60,000 bases of DNA. It comes from Membranipora membranacea (Eukaryota; Bryozoa; Gymnolaemata; Cheilostomatida; Membraniporidae). The DNA is taken from contig OU612074.1 of assembly GCA_914767715.1 (NCBI GenBank), forward strand, positions 18,464,062 through 18,524,061, given 5' to 3'. A model generated the notes under the pieces. It saw nothing but the letters and a program-made list of their open reading frames with translations, made no database searches and was not told where the DNA came from. Made by a program: the position numbers and the translations under genes. Shown in pieces: positions 12,201 to 25,500 of the stretch. Positions within the stretch are counted from its first letter, which is position 1, and every line of letters begins with the position of its first letter.

Positions 12201-14175
12201 TTACATAATAATATGTTTGTAATTTGGATAGTAGACAGAATTAATTTTGGTTCAATGATTCACTGTACAGCAACATTTATGAATGAACTAAAGTTTACGC
12301 CATATTAAAATTGGCATACATAGGCAATGCCCGTCAAGTATTCCGCATGAATTCTTGATGTGTTACTAACCAAGAGTTTTTGATTTAGTAACTGATTGCG
12401 TTGTAGTACTGGTTTGGCTTGTGTTTTCTGGCACTTTCTTTGAGGCTAGCTCCACTCCAAGACCTGTTTTAGCTGAAAGATTCAAAATTGTAGAAATTCA
12501 GATCAACATCATTAACAGTCAGCGAGATTAATAGAAGGTCATGCCGCAATACTGCTGACATGTGAAATGTAGACAAAATAAAAAGATGGTTTAAGTATTA
12601 AGTAAGTAAGAAAACACTATATTTGCCCTCAAAATAATTTTACCATTGTTTTAAAGTTGCAATAACTGAATTAATTAACTATTCAATCATTTTGTCGTCT
12701 TTCCAAGTTACCAAATTTAAGTTTCCCTTCCATTAGCACTGTTACTCCTCATCCTGATGATATAATGTTATTTTATGGTTTCACAATAAGTGTGCAAGAC
12801 CTTTCTTTTCAAAATTGGTGTTATATTTCATTTTTAGGGCAACTAAAAAAATTTAGACAAAAATATGAGCAGCGCTTTACATCCATTATAGAGTCAATCA
12901 TGAGCATTACAACTACTCACATGAACTAATGAGGGACTAGGTGATAATGTATGTAATTAGGGAGTGTCAACTACAGCGGTCCAGGGGCCAGACTGGGCAA
13001 GTCTGGGCAAAACATTACTTCTCCTTGTCAGCGTATAAATAATCAATATATGAGACTTTAGGCCTGGGGGTTTACTTTCAATTGTTTCATTCAAACTAAA
13101 AACAAACTCAGTGTCTAGCCTCTGTCAAGCAAAATTAAAGCACTACACTTGAGCAATTGAGACTAAAAATGTTGAACTTATTTGGACACCAATCATACAG
13201 CAATCTGTCAAATGTATCCTAATGGGGGCTCTGATGGATAATTTTTGACTGAAAACTTATTTTTATCTTTGTAAGGCAAAATTTGAAAAATTTGAAAAGC
13301 TTAGTTTAGATTATGACTGCCAAGGCTGTATCAAAAAGTATTTCATAATTAAAATGAGCTTGCTTTTAAAATCAGACTGAATTCAGTAAACATAAACATC
13401 AAATGTTCATTGTAATTATGTTAGTTGTCCAAGAAGGTCTCATGAGTGCTCTGATCGAAGTAAATCTAACCTAAAAAAAGAAACTCAAGCCTACATGAAA
13501 GATAAAAACTTTAGGAATAGCGCTACCTAGTTAGCAAAATGGCAAAAGTTGGTGTAAATTAAAGTCCTATAAGGGGGGTCAATACCTTGATTTTACGCTC
13601 ACCTTGTGGATCTGAAATATTATCAGTATCTGTTACCGGAAACGAGAGTTCATCCGTTACAGGAGATGTTACTGTGGACTGAACACTGTTAGGGACGAAG
13701 CCACCGCTAGATAAACTGAAGCTGTTGCTGTCATTGTTAGGGGACGTAGCAGGCGACCCTACAACTTTTATATCTGACTGCTGTGTGGTATCACCACTGG
13801 AAAGACCGAGATTGTTTACTGCGAACTCTTCAGTAGGCTTAGCTTTGTCTGTCTCATCTGAAACGATGAAAAATATGAAGGAGTTGTGTCAGTTAAACTT
13901 ATCTTCTCTTATATTAATTCATACTCTGAGGTTGTTCATATAATTTGGCTTCTAAAATTGCTGATTAAAGAAATATAAAGTCTGTCTTCTGTTCCCTTTG
14001 CAAAGTTCTGACAACACAACATTCAGTTGTAATTTTTCCATGAGATAATTAAAAATTGAAGATCAAACATCTAGGCTAATCGGCTTCTAATAATCATAGT
14101 AGGCCTAATGCTCAACTCAATCTTCTCACCTTTATCTGGGGGTGTGGATTCTTTAGGCAATATATCTCCTTCCAT
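6234..14175 (-). CDS. Bak-like Bcl-2 family protein with long disordered N-terminal extension
   Basis: Ten exons, all phase-consistent: 14130-14175, 13603-13857, 12371-12472, 11833-12063, 10789-10968, 9616-9770, 8284-8453, 7795-7947, 7111-7239, 6234-6444; 543 residues. Residues about 330-543 are a multidomain Bcl-2 fold closest to Bak: an EEVFKNYMFERY helix 1, BH3 at about 383-398 (VGRRLACIGDEI, with the Leu and Gly-Asp), BH1 at about 430-449 (LFNDGLSMGRIV; Met replaces the usual Trp before Gly-Arg), BH2 at about 495-505 (WIASLGGW), and a C-terminal hydrophobic anchor at 522-540 ending WWLRHR before two tandem TGA stops. Bak acts in mitochondrial outer-membrane permeabilisation; that role here is inferred. 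Residues 1-325 are Ser/Pro/Thr-rich with a repeated GGARP motif and many SP sites, predicted disordered. Normal Bak is about 210 residues. An internal Met326 (codon at 8445-8447) would give a 218-residue standard-length protein. Confidence 0.93.
7302..7346 (+). repeat. Short tandem duplication in a Bak-like intron
   Basis: Two adjacent 18-bp copies of ctacggggacgcctgtca lie in the intron between the BH3 and BH1 exons. It codes for nothing in the gene model. Confidence 0.5.
8611..8787. mobile_element. pogo/Tigger-like MITE, copy 1 (degenerate)
   Basis: Begins cagtgtaagctgg after a TA and shares its whole length (ttcaagacccctgttaattc ... ccagaggtttgaattaagtgaact) with the copy at 16748-16922. 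The termini and the repeated taattc/aattcg-type motifs resemble non-autonomous pogo/Tigger elements. The right end is eroded. Confidence 0.5.
8822..8965. repeat. Small foldback element
   Basis: Inverted ends of about 25 bp: the left arm ccatgattcggagttatc is mirrored by gacaactccgaatcatgg on the right, with a 95-bp unique centre. It lies in the Bak-like intron upstream of the internal-Met exon. Confidence 0.5.
9489..9592. repeat. Imperfect hairpin with poly-C/G arms
   Basis: Arms of about 42 bp (tgatccattttgccaacgtc on the left, mirrored by the end gctggaaaaatggatcga on the right) flank a 15-base centre, cctctactga/tcagtagagg being the innermost pairs. It lies just downstream of an exon of the Bak-like gene, within its intron. 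Confidence 0.5.
10048..10305. mobile_element. MITE family A, copy 1
   Basis: Non-coding element of about 258 bp with near-perfect 27-bp inverted ends (gaatcagggggg then ctttcaattagaaa, one mismatch) and an interior rich in atcgctcactc and its complement. Two more copies lie at 14887-15138 (opposite orientation) and 38141-38371. It sits in a Bak-like intron. Confidence 0.78.
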
Positions 14176-16564
14176 TGTGATATTGTCGGTGAAAGCGCGT
14201 ATCAAATATCACTAAGGTCCCTTCTGAAGCTTTGTCGATTTTCTGTACAAGGCCCAAGACAATATTGGGTAAGATTGAACCTAACAGTGAAAAAGGAAAT
14301 AAAAAAATATCATGAAAAAGCCATAGACCACTAAAACTTCTACAACGGAAGCTGTAGGCCTATAGCGTGTTTATAATAAATTCAGCCCAAGGCAAGCGAT
14401 GGAGCAATGATGTTGTCTGGTAGTCTATGTGTCCTGAGGGCTATGCTACAAAAGTGGCAACACAGTAATCAGTCGACAAAGAACTCCATTTTCGAAACTT
14501 GCAGCAGTTGTCCAAGTTTCAGAGCTATTTTCTGCCAAGTGCATACGTAGGCTTAAGTATGTTTTAACATTGGCACTTTTATTACTCGCTTACTGGGAAT
14601 GTCGCTTAATGAAGTGAGATATACATAGGCCTACCTAAAAAGTAAAGCTAAATTACTCAGTAAGACTGAGAGCTCAAAACTGAGGTTGGGCGAGGGATTT
14701 ACTTTGTTAACTACCTACTAGGCCTACAAGACATATATATATTATTATATGGGAGGTAGGCCTACAAGTTGGGAGAAGGTTAGGTATGTATTATGATGAT
14801 CAAGCAAATCAAGTCAAATGCTATGGTGTACTACCACCAATGAGTAACTCCTTGCTAGCATTAAGAAATAAATAGTTCGAGTCTCTGGGGGGTCTTTCAA
14901 TTAGAAACAGCCAAAATCACAATTTGATCGCTCACTCCCTGAGTGAGTGATACCTGCTAGGCTCTCACTTTCAGATCGCTCACAGTCACTCACTTGATGG
15001 AACTATATACATTCTGAGTGAGCGATTTGAGAGCGATTTTGTCTAATTGAAAGACCAAGTGAGTGATAATTTTGGAGCGATGTGATAGTGATAACTTGCT
15101 TTAATAAAGGATCACTCTTTCTAATTGAAAGACCCCCCTGACTCACACACACTCACTGACTATCACTTCAACCAAGCCAAGCCAGCAACTCACCTACAAA
15201 CTCATCTGCTTGACAAGTTTGTCAATACAGACTAGCTTTTAGTACTTGATCATACTACTACCTACATACAACCACTACCTACTTAGGTACTTCTAGCTAG
15301 TTAGTTAGTAGAAGCAGTAGTAGCAGTAGTAGAGAGTAGTTAGTTAGTAAAAGTGTACTGCAAGTTAACTAACTCAACTCAAGCTAGCTGGACAACAGGG
15401 AGTTGGTGGCATCAATCTTACATCCCTAGAAATTCATCTTACTTTGATATCAATCTCTACAATGTCACAGGATCTTGAAGAGGTATGCTTGCCAGAATTG
15501 TGAAATGATGCAATCTGTAGATATACTATAAGCTTTTCACTCTCTTCTTCTGTAAAATAGAGTTGTTCTTGGAGCGTTTTCTGGTATCCTGCAGCATTGA
15601 CATAGTTTCCAATTTTGTATGATGAAAAATTGATGTTTCTATGTCTATGTTAACCGGAACCTAGTACAAAAGGTTGAACTCCTGCAGAGAGAATGTAAAT
15701 AAATCAGTTTCCGGTGAGTCAGGTTTGTGATGAGAAAGTGAGTTTTTTCATTATATCTACTGTATAATCTAGTGGAAGAATTCTGAGTTTACTACACTGC
15801 ATCATTGAGTTCTATTTCTCATATACCCTAAATAAGAGCTGCTGGGTAAGGGCAAAATCATCAAATATTCTAAATAGTAGTGGGAGGCCTGCATGTAGCG
15901 GTTGTACCTGTGTAGGCCTCACTCCACTGTCTGTGAGTGAGACAACAATGACTGTATTCATTAATTAATAGTAACCTCCTGAAACCTGTTACTCTACTGA
16001 TGGTCAGTGGCTCAGTGTAAGTGAGTGTCAGTCAAGGCTCTCAAGGATCTCAGTGGTTGAGGATACTTGGGCTCTTGACTGCTGGAGTTGCTCAAGTGAA
16101 CTGCACTGACTGTGAGGCCCTGTTCAGAACAAGGGGTGTTCAGCCCTTTGGCTTTAGTTTTAGAAAAATACATGACATTCAGTCCCATGAGCCTTTAAAG
16201 TCTGTGTTCTGTCCATCGAAGACTTTTGTTTATTGTGTGAATTCATCTGGGTCCAAAAATTTCTCTAAGACCGCCTCACAACGCCTGAAGACTGCCTTAC
16301 AACACGTCTTATGAGACTTCACGCACCTGTCACCAGCAACTTGTCGAGGTATCCCCTCAGAATGGATTAAACAAACTGTAATGTTTGCTTCACTCTATAT
16401 CTTGAGTGTAGGGTCTATTCCTTGCCTCGTAAGCCTTTGATGTACTTGAGCCTATTATGGTCTTTTTGCAGGTGAATATTATTATCAATGAAGTATCTCA
16501 AGTCAAGGTTGCTGCAAAGGTTGTGAAAGTATGCCCAACTTCTTGGCCTACTAACCTGACAAAA
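14176..16564. other. Divergent intergenic region / shared upstream region
   Basis: Separates the first codon of the Bak-like gene (minus) from the preferred first codon of the DOP1 gene (plus). It contains a MITE, a CTA/TAG-rich low-complexity tract at about 15255-15375, and at 15462-15482 a short open segment (MSQDLEE) ending in a donor (ggtatgc) that splices in phase to an acceptor at 16471/16472. That joins 31 further codons to the DOP1 frame and may be an alternative first exon. No clear TATA element was identified for either gene. Confidence 0.45.
14887..15138. mobile_element. MITE family A, copy 2, in the divergent promoter region
   Basis: Same termini as copy 1 (ggggggtctttcaattagaa) and the same interior in reverse orientation, 252 bp. 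An additional internal tctaattgaaagacc segment near 15039-15055 resembles the terminus itself. Lies about 710 bp upstream of the Bak-like start. Confidence 0.78.
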
Positions 16565-19500
16565 ATGGCGACAACTCAAACAGAGCAGCAGCTGATGCAA
16601 GCTGACTCAAAGTTCAGACAGTATGCTTCACTGATGGAGAAAGCTCTGAGAAGCTTTGAATACACAAACGAGTGGGCTGATCTAATCAGCGCTCTCGCCA
16701 AAATAAACAAAGTAAGTACGGATAACTTATTCCATGATTCGAAACTACAGGGTAAGTTGGTTGATTCAAACTTTATAATTCAAAACTCCTGTTAATTCGG
16801 ACCAGGAAAGTTAGTCTCTTCAACCAGATCTCAATGCACTCTAATGTCACTTAATTCACACTCTGCTTAATTGGAACTAATTTTTGTGTCCACCAGAGGC
16901 TTGAATTAAGTGAACTACACTGTATATATATCCGTTATATATTTTTATTGTTTTTCTATTGCATGAAGTGTAGGTTACCACTCTCATAGCGTAACTTTTA
17001 ATTTCTGTAGAGATGACCAAATATTACCATTATTGTAAGATTTTGTAAGCCCTGTTGCCATAATTTTTTGCAAGCTTAAGATTAGTGTGTTATCCAAGGA
17101 TAGGCTTATTCATCTGGGATAGATCAGCTACTTGCTACTTCCCACTCTCTCTCTCTCTCTCAATGAGTAACTTAGTTAAGTGAGAGTAAAGTTATATGCA
17201 ACTCAATATCAAACCGTTGTTTGTCAATCCTGAAGTGCTTTAGCTTTGTGACATGATCCAGATGAAACCAAATGCAATGTTCTCATTTGCAAAAGATCAG
17301 CCACATCCTACTTCCCTGTCTTCCACTGCGTAGAATAGTTCAGTAAGAGTATAATTACTTGAGTTGTAACTTAATATCAAACCATGGCTAGTCAATCCTT
17401 GAGTTGTACCACTGCTATGATGCAAGTCATTGAGCCTTGTTACATGATATATGTGAAACAAAATATCATCCCCTTAGTCGAAAAAAGTCTTCTGTTATTG
17501 TAATTCTATGATTTTGCAGGTGGTGTCTAGTCACAGGAAATATTCCATAGTCCCAAAGAAGGTTACTGTAGGTAAGCGCCTCGCTCAGTGCTTACACCCT
17601 GCCCTACCTGCAGGAGTACATATTAAAGCACTGGAGCTATATGAGAGCATATTCAACAGTATTGGTGGCTATAACTTAGCCAAAGATTTCCCCATATACA
17701 GGTATGTCTATTTTTTCTCTCTCTATATACTATGTCATAATTGACCGCCGTATTTGACGGACCCCTTATGTTCGGGGCCTGTGTGGGGTAGGTAACATAT
17801 ATTCTATACCATTAGTCTGTAAGCTACCATATCAATTTACACCATCACTTCACACTTCATATACATGTCAAAAGGGAAGTGGAAATGTTTAACAATGGAT
17901 TATATTTCTATTTTGGTCATCTTAATTATTAAGTGACATGACTTCATATGCATACATCAGATGACCCAGAAAAAGATGAGTCATCCTGACATCTTGATAT
18001 ATTTTAAACAGAGATAATATATGTTAAACAGAGAACTAAATCCATTATCATGTGCTGTTTTTCTGATGAAGACCACTTTATACACGATTTTCTCGAGAAT
18101 TGCCCTTCTGGTCGTCTTAGACATATTAAATATCGCAGCTCATGGGGCAAAGACTGTTTTCTGAGGCAAATGTGCATCACACTTAATGAGATTCTTTTTT
18201 AAAAAAAGTCCATAGTTCCATACACTGGTAGCAAGCTCTTATTATGACAAAGTATATGCATCCATTTTTCGCAACATTTAATGTTTGTGATAGCTAATAA
18301 ATCAATCAATCAATCAATCAATTATATGAATTATTCAATGCCTGAAACTAAATGGGACTGGTTATAATGAGTTTAGGGATAGGAAAGAAGAGGGTCTGGT
18401 AATCAAGTAACATTGCTTACATAAGAGTTTGCAAACACTGGAGAATTAAACTGAATATTCCTATACAATTCCTGTAATCACTGCGCACAATTATTACTCA
18501 GCTTGTGCACAAGTCCACAGCCCACTAGTCCACAAGTTTTTTTATACATGAGTAAAATTTGCATCGATGAAGACTCTTTAAATCTTATTGAAATTCTGAA
18601 TGAAATAGATGAGACGGAAATTGATACTCTGCTTGTCTACTCAATTGACTACATCTGAATACATCATTGGATTAATTAATGAGACAATACATCACCTTAG
18701 AAAGATTCAACTGCTATCGGAGCAAAATAATTGTAATTTAGGTGGTCAGAATTAAAGACGGTGAATCCAGCACTCCTCTATTTGAAACACTATATATAAA
18801 TATTTTATATTATCTATATGTATATATAAAGTTAAATGATTATTAATCTATTTTTATGTTGTTTTTATTGGCTTGGTGGGAAGTTCCTTTTCCTACAGAG
18901 TGTCAATGACAGAATGATGTAGTCAAACATGTAATTGATCATTGGTTGCAATGATACATATGTTGATATGGGAATTAATTGCTATGAATAGCCGCCCTCA
19001 TGCTGTTAGCTATGTATTAGAATACTTGGTTCATGTCCGTTCGATGACAAAGAGTTGTATATAGTAAATCACATAGATCCTCATTTCAGTATTGTCTACT
19101 GATATAATATGATGTTATCAATCCGTAGCCTGTGGCCAAGGGGACCTGTGTGAAGTGTCATATGGTAGCACTGTTATTCTAGTAAATGCAGCATTTATGA
19201 TCACAAATATTTTCTAGCACATTTCAGAGATAGAAGATATAATACTGGTAGGCAGATAGCCTATAGATAGAGACATTCCTTGATTGCCGTTACTTACGCT
19301 CATAGATCATTGCTGTTAAATCTATCGCAATATTTCGTAGTAAATCTTTTGGAGGGAATTTTGAGTGATCAATATTGAGAGGTTAAAGTCATGTCTAAGG
19401 TCCACTCTCATAATGTAATTTCAAGCTTAAATTGCTTGTAATTATCTGAACTAGACCACCTAACTAAAATTATACCATCCATCGAGACACAACCCGCAAT

Positions 19501-22500
19501 GCCTGTGCCCTTTCTGGAATAAAGATGAGAGCACATGTTTAGTTATGACAACACTTTACAGTATTAAATTGCTATGTTTTTAGCGCTGGACTCTTGCCAC
19601 TGCTTGGTAACGCCTCGATGACAGTTAAGCCCCTCCTACTAAAGCTGTATGAGTCACATATCCTGCCGATAAGCTCCTCCCTAAAGTCAGCAGCTGCCGG
19701 TATTATACTAGGAGTGTTACCTGGACTGGAGGAGGGAACTGAATTCTATGAATGGTATGAATTTCTCTGAGACTAGGATTGGATCCGGGCTTGTGTGTTG
19801 CTGAATTGAGCTAATTTACTAATCTTATTTCTGACCTCAATGATTCTTGCAGAACCGAAAGATCCCTCCCCCACCTAACATTTTTATTACCATCAATTTG
19901 GTTTGAAATTCACAGAATTGATTGCCTTTTTTTAGTTAATGAATTTCTTTTCTTCCCAAAATGCTTGGTCTCATCATAGGGAATATTTATTTATCACCAA
20001 TTATGTTCATATATAGTCAAAGCTATTTATATGTTGCAACAACAACATTAGACTCCATTGAGTAGTTGAAAATCTCAAATCCATACATTTGATCCCCTTA
20101 TGTCTCTGTTCTAGGATTAATAATTTTTGTCTCTCTTCTAGGACTAATAATCTGTTGGAGAAGTTTTGTGAGAGTTTTGGAGACACTCATTTCTACACAA
20201 ACTTGTGGTTATGTCTGAATTCTAACTCATCTGTCAGGTTATCTGGTACATATTATCTATTCGCACACATAAACAAAACAAAGAGTATGGAGGATCAACT
20301 CTACCTGCTCGGAACTGATCTCGGACTACTGGTGAGCGAGAGCATTATTATTTTGTGATTGGTGAAACAAATGAAGTCTTTGTCAATTAATAGACAATTC
20401 GACTGTCTGAATGCTTTACTGTTTACCACAGATTCTTGCTTTTTGAGTTCTTTCCAAATATTGCGCATTCTCATAGTTGAAAGTAATTTTCCATTATCGA
20501 CCAAAGCCCGAACCCATTACAGATTGGTCTGTGGTTGATAGCGTAATGCCACAACCATCAACCCAGCAGAGCTCGTGAACGCAAACAGTCTATCTTTCAG
20601 ATTTATATTACCGTGACACAGGTCTTGATATTGGGAAACTCATAGCATCAAATCCATTCCTCATCGACAACCCACACTCGGCATATTACGCTATGAAAAA
20701 ACTGAAAGGAAATGTCAACAACTTTCCCATTTGGGATACCCAAATTTGGAATTCCTAGTCCTTTGGTCATATGCTATCAATTCCCGATCTCACTTGTAAT
20801 TCCAGATAGCATTGTATTCTGGGATATATGTTATCATAAAAAGATATTATATCGATGTTGTCATCAACCTCCTAACAACAGCTGTTTATATTGGTAGGTG
20901 AGCTCGTTAAAGTCATGTTTAGAGGACTCAGCTATACTAGTACAGCGTAACACATTAGACATATTGAGCGCTGCGTTCCCTTTCCACGACAGTACGCTGA
21001 CTCGAGCCGATCAGGCAGCAGTTATAGAGTCAGCTATATTAGTGTTACTGAGGAGAGACATGTCACTGAATCGTCGGTTGTACGCCTGGTTACTGGGTGT
21101 CACCACTGCAGGTATGTTACACAGCCTGCCCTTAATGGCGTTCGGGATGGCGATCGAGGCACGATGCGGTCGTTAAGGTGGTGGGTTAGGGTTTCTGAAA
21201 AGTGCCGTTTCAGAGACATGTCACTGAATAATTGTCTGTATGCCTTATTACTTGGTGTCACTACGGCAGGTATGTTAGAGAGAAGGGCTTATTGTGACAT
21301 CATCAACTTATGTAATTGAACGTGTCGATGAATCACTATTATACCTGTAAATGTGGTTCATAAAAATGTTTCCTATATATTTCTGAAACAATCTTCCATT
21401 ATTTTCTGTCCCTCAGGTGCTAGAGTAACTCAGAAGCAGCAGAAATCCTCGTCTCCGTCAGTAGGAGAAGGAGAGACAAGCAGACAGCGACACGACAGCG
21501 GTAGTAGCTCAGCCAGTGAACCGGAGCTGGAGTACTTTAACACCCACTCAAAAAAGTATGGCATTTTTTAAACAATACACTAAAATCCTTATATTGGTTT
21601 TCCGATCTCGACAATGAATGGAGTCAAACTTGGTCTGTCAATTTGGAGGATCCATTTCACATTCCTGCTTGTTTGACCATAACAACAATCATATACTCTA
21701 TGTTTCAGTCACCACAAAATATGAACCGTTCTTCTGGAAGGTTTTCCATTATGAAAAGAAAAATAACTTATCTGCAACCCTCTTAAGTTTATGGTGATGA
21801 CTTTCACTGTGGCGGTTTTTGTTTGCAGGTTATTGGTGCAGTCTTTAAGAAGTCACCTTGATACAATCACAGAATATGCAGTGGATGTGATCAAACCTAT
21901 CAGGGTGGTTATAAGTCTACTGGATCGAGCTGAAATCGGTGAGTAGCGATGAGCTGTTTGCTAACAGACTCACCATATTGGTTGGACGTTATGGATTTAG
22001 TAGAACTGTTTCATACACCAGCACAAAGATTATTTTCAGGGAACAAGAAGGAACAATGATATTGTTGACTTTCAAACTAAGAACAAAACAGAGATGGCAC
22101 AAACAGTGAAAAAACAACTCCTAATTAAATACATATCAGTATACCAAAAACAAACTCTATAAACAATATTGTTCAAGTTTAAGTAGAGTAAATTGGTCAG
22201 GATTGATGATCAAGGCTAAAAGGGGTGAAGGGCACTACTAAGGTCATTGCATTATATAGACATCACTGGAATATTATAACATCACATTATATGTTAATGA
22301 CCTTTTGTCTTCAAAACTCAGATTTCCGTGTATATAATTATGAACAAAATATTACTCGAATATTGAACATGTTTCTCTGTATCATGACATACTCAACCGA
22401 GTTGTTAGTGACTGGATTGTCTTGTATATTGTGTTTCACTGTGTTTTCTTCCTTGCATGTCTCAGGCTCAGTGGTGCTAGATGATATACTAGTCAATATA

Positions 22501-25500
22501 TTCAGACTCTTGCGGAGATTCTACTCAGCAGACAATGACAGACAATTAGCTTCAAATACACAAATGTCTACCTACAAGCTGGGTCAGTCTCTAGACATCA
22601 GACTTGATTCTAAGTCTACCTCTCCTACATGGTAAGTTATCTCACCGATAGATCAGATCCTCAAATTGGTTTTCTAATTTCGAAAATGACTACTTATCCT
22701 TCAATATAGCAGCTTGCACTTTTAAATTTAATCTTCACTGATGAGATTCCCACTCATCATGGGTTTAACTTATTTGGATTTGATTGATGCTCTCTGAGCT
22801 GTTAAAAAATGGCTGATAAAACTTGAATAGTACCATGAATTGTCCTTCCATGAAAATAGAGAAGACGACTTTTCAATAGCTATCCTCTATTACCAACAAT
22901 CACATTTTCCAACTTTTTTACAGTCAGCTCCCAGTAAAAGTGCGCACTGAGCTGGTGAAGACATGTAATCTTCTCTTCAGTACATTAGAGCCTAACTTTC
23001 TATGGGAGTATCTAGCTGACACATATGAGCGAGTGCTCTGGCCCAGTGACATCAGACAGAGCACTGACCTTAGCATGTCAGAGTTCTGTGACATCGTCAG
23101 CATGCTTCTATCCATAGTCTCTTTGGTAAGTAATTGGATTTTTTTTCTTAGACATCAATTGTTAGATGCCAACTGGCTTTGAGAAATTGATACTCATGAT
23201 TTAATGGGTCCTTTTGAGCTGATTGCTGTGTAGTTTATCAGTGGTATAGTATACCTCAGTCAAACGTTACATCATTTTGTATCAAAAGTTGCCAGAGTCA
23301 CTGTTGAGAATGAAGTCAGAAGAAATGATTGTTACATGCGTCTCCAAGTTGCAGATTAATAGCTGATGTGAGAGAGATTTAAGTGCACACACCTTATTCT
23401 GCTCTGATGTCACATCACCCTGAGCTTGAGTTTCAGTTTGAGCCTAATGTTAGCTTGTTGATATCATCAAATTTATAAACCTTTAATCACTATACTGTAC
23501 TATATCTTACTAAATTTTAGGAGAGTTACTTGGAAACCCAGACAGTACATATACCCAGACTATTAAATAATATACTAAATATGCTGAGGGAGAATGTATC
23601 TAATGTTAGCCTGAGTGATGTGACGCAGGTACTGATGCTCTGTAGGAAACTAGTCAATGTTATCTCGCCTACTGCTTACAGCACTGAAACTGATAGTGAG
23701 TAATTTCTGACATCTAACATTTTACTGGGGATAGTTTTCCTAGAAAAAAAAAACATATTGGAGAGTAGTATTTGCTGATTCTCCCTACTTCAAGACGAGA
23801 AGCAAAATATCATCTCCTTGGACAAGAATGAATGCTAATGAATTAAGTCACTGTCTGCAATTGACCTAGGCATAATACTCAAATCCTTGTGTGACCCAAG
23901 TAGTTGTGTTCTCATGTGTACTTTCACGCCTTATAATATATATAATTCCACTTAACTCTTTGGGTAAATTATTTTTCTCTTTTGATTGATAATACTAATA
24001 CTGATAGCATATTATAACCGCAGTGCATATCGGGTTTTACATTTAATTTTTGATAAAATTTTATAGATCAGAATGAGCGATTAAGTGTCAGTGATTGCCT
24101 CCCTTACGTACATGATATCCTACATTCCAGGATTCTCACAGTGAGCAAAACGCGGGTTAGTACTGAATAAGTGTTGTAATGTTTATCAAATAAGACTTGA
24201 AGTAGCTTTTTTTCCAGAAAATTAGGCTGATGAAATAACTTGGCAGTTTTCTTGCATTTGTCATTCTGCAGAAATCTTTATTTACGCCCAATGAATTATG
24301 TTTTGTTTGATAGTCACACAATAATGTTGAAGCTATCCTCTTGATTAAGCAAAATCTGGATATAGCACAAATATTGTTAGTCCTTTGACCTCAACTCTCT
24401 CATAAAACCAATAAGGGTAGAGTACAACCCACCCGCTATAATCGCATGAACACTGATCTCTATATTTTACTATAGGAGGAGAATGAGGACGGAGAGAGTA
24501 GCAGAAGGGAGGCTCTATTATCGAGTTGTCTTCTCCTTATTGAGATGTCTAGTTTTCCTGTCTATCTCTCTTCTAACCCTAATGGTGCTGATGATGATTG
24601 TGTGCCAAATACCAGCATAGCTACAGATAGCCAACAAGGTTTGATACAAATAGTGATAGGGTTTATAAAATGGTAGTTTTGCATTGAGAAGAGATATATT
24701 TGTTTTACTTTCAACCAAGTCCATTGTCCGATTGATTGATTGGTTGCCGGATCGACAGAAGGATGGATGGATTGAGGTGGATGTGAACTGGTCTGAGACA
24801 TGATATGTTGCTTATAAAGTGAACTGACTTCACTGGAAGCATAAATGTGTAGATTTTAGGTTTAAATTTGGTGTTCTCAACTCAATGTTATGTTTTATTC
24901 CTACAGATGATATGAATCTACCTCACTGGCTACACTCCCTAGTAAAAACTGCAATTGGTGCAACAATATCTGACACCCACTGTCAGTTCATAAGTACAGC
25001 TGTCATACTTGACCTAATTAAGTTGTCTGACCTATCAGCTGAGACAGAACACAGGACACGCCCTCCTGGCAGAACTAGGTCAGTGCAAAGTGAAGGCGAT
25101 GCAGAGCTAGTAGCTGTCAGTATCAGACCACCTATCAGGCACCACCTACTATTCAAAGTCAAATCAAAACTAACGGTATGTTGATCCATTTGCTTAAACC
25201 TTTGACAATTATTGCCTTTTCAAATTTGAGATGAATGATTCTCTACTGGCAAATAAACTCAATGAGAACCTTGTTTTGTTTATATTATTCCCTTAGTCTT
25301 CATAGTAAGTAGTTTTACTCCCTTTTTAACTGCTACAGTTTCTTTTAAAGATATTCCTTCACTGTTTTCAAAACTTTCTCTCTATAATCCCACACACATG
25401 TACCACAAAAATATTTGAATAAAAACGTCCCTTCAGATAATTTAAGGAGACAAATTGAACTTGAACTAATACAATGTTTCCAATCATTTCATACACCTTA

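Noticed and set aside
16021-16314. 97-residue open frame upstream of DOP1
   Set aside because: No recognisable domain, no splice support, and it lies in the presumed first intron or upstream region.
22225-22635. Open frame starting well upstream of the DOP1 exon at 22466
   Set aside because: The part before 22466 is intron ending in a good acceptor (catgtctcag) that matches phase.
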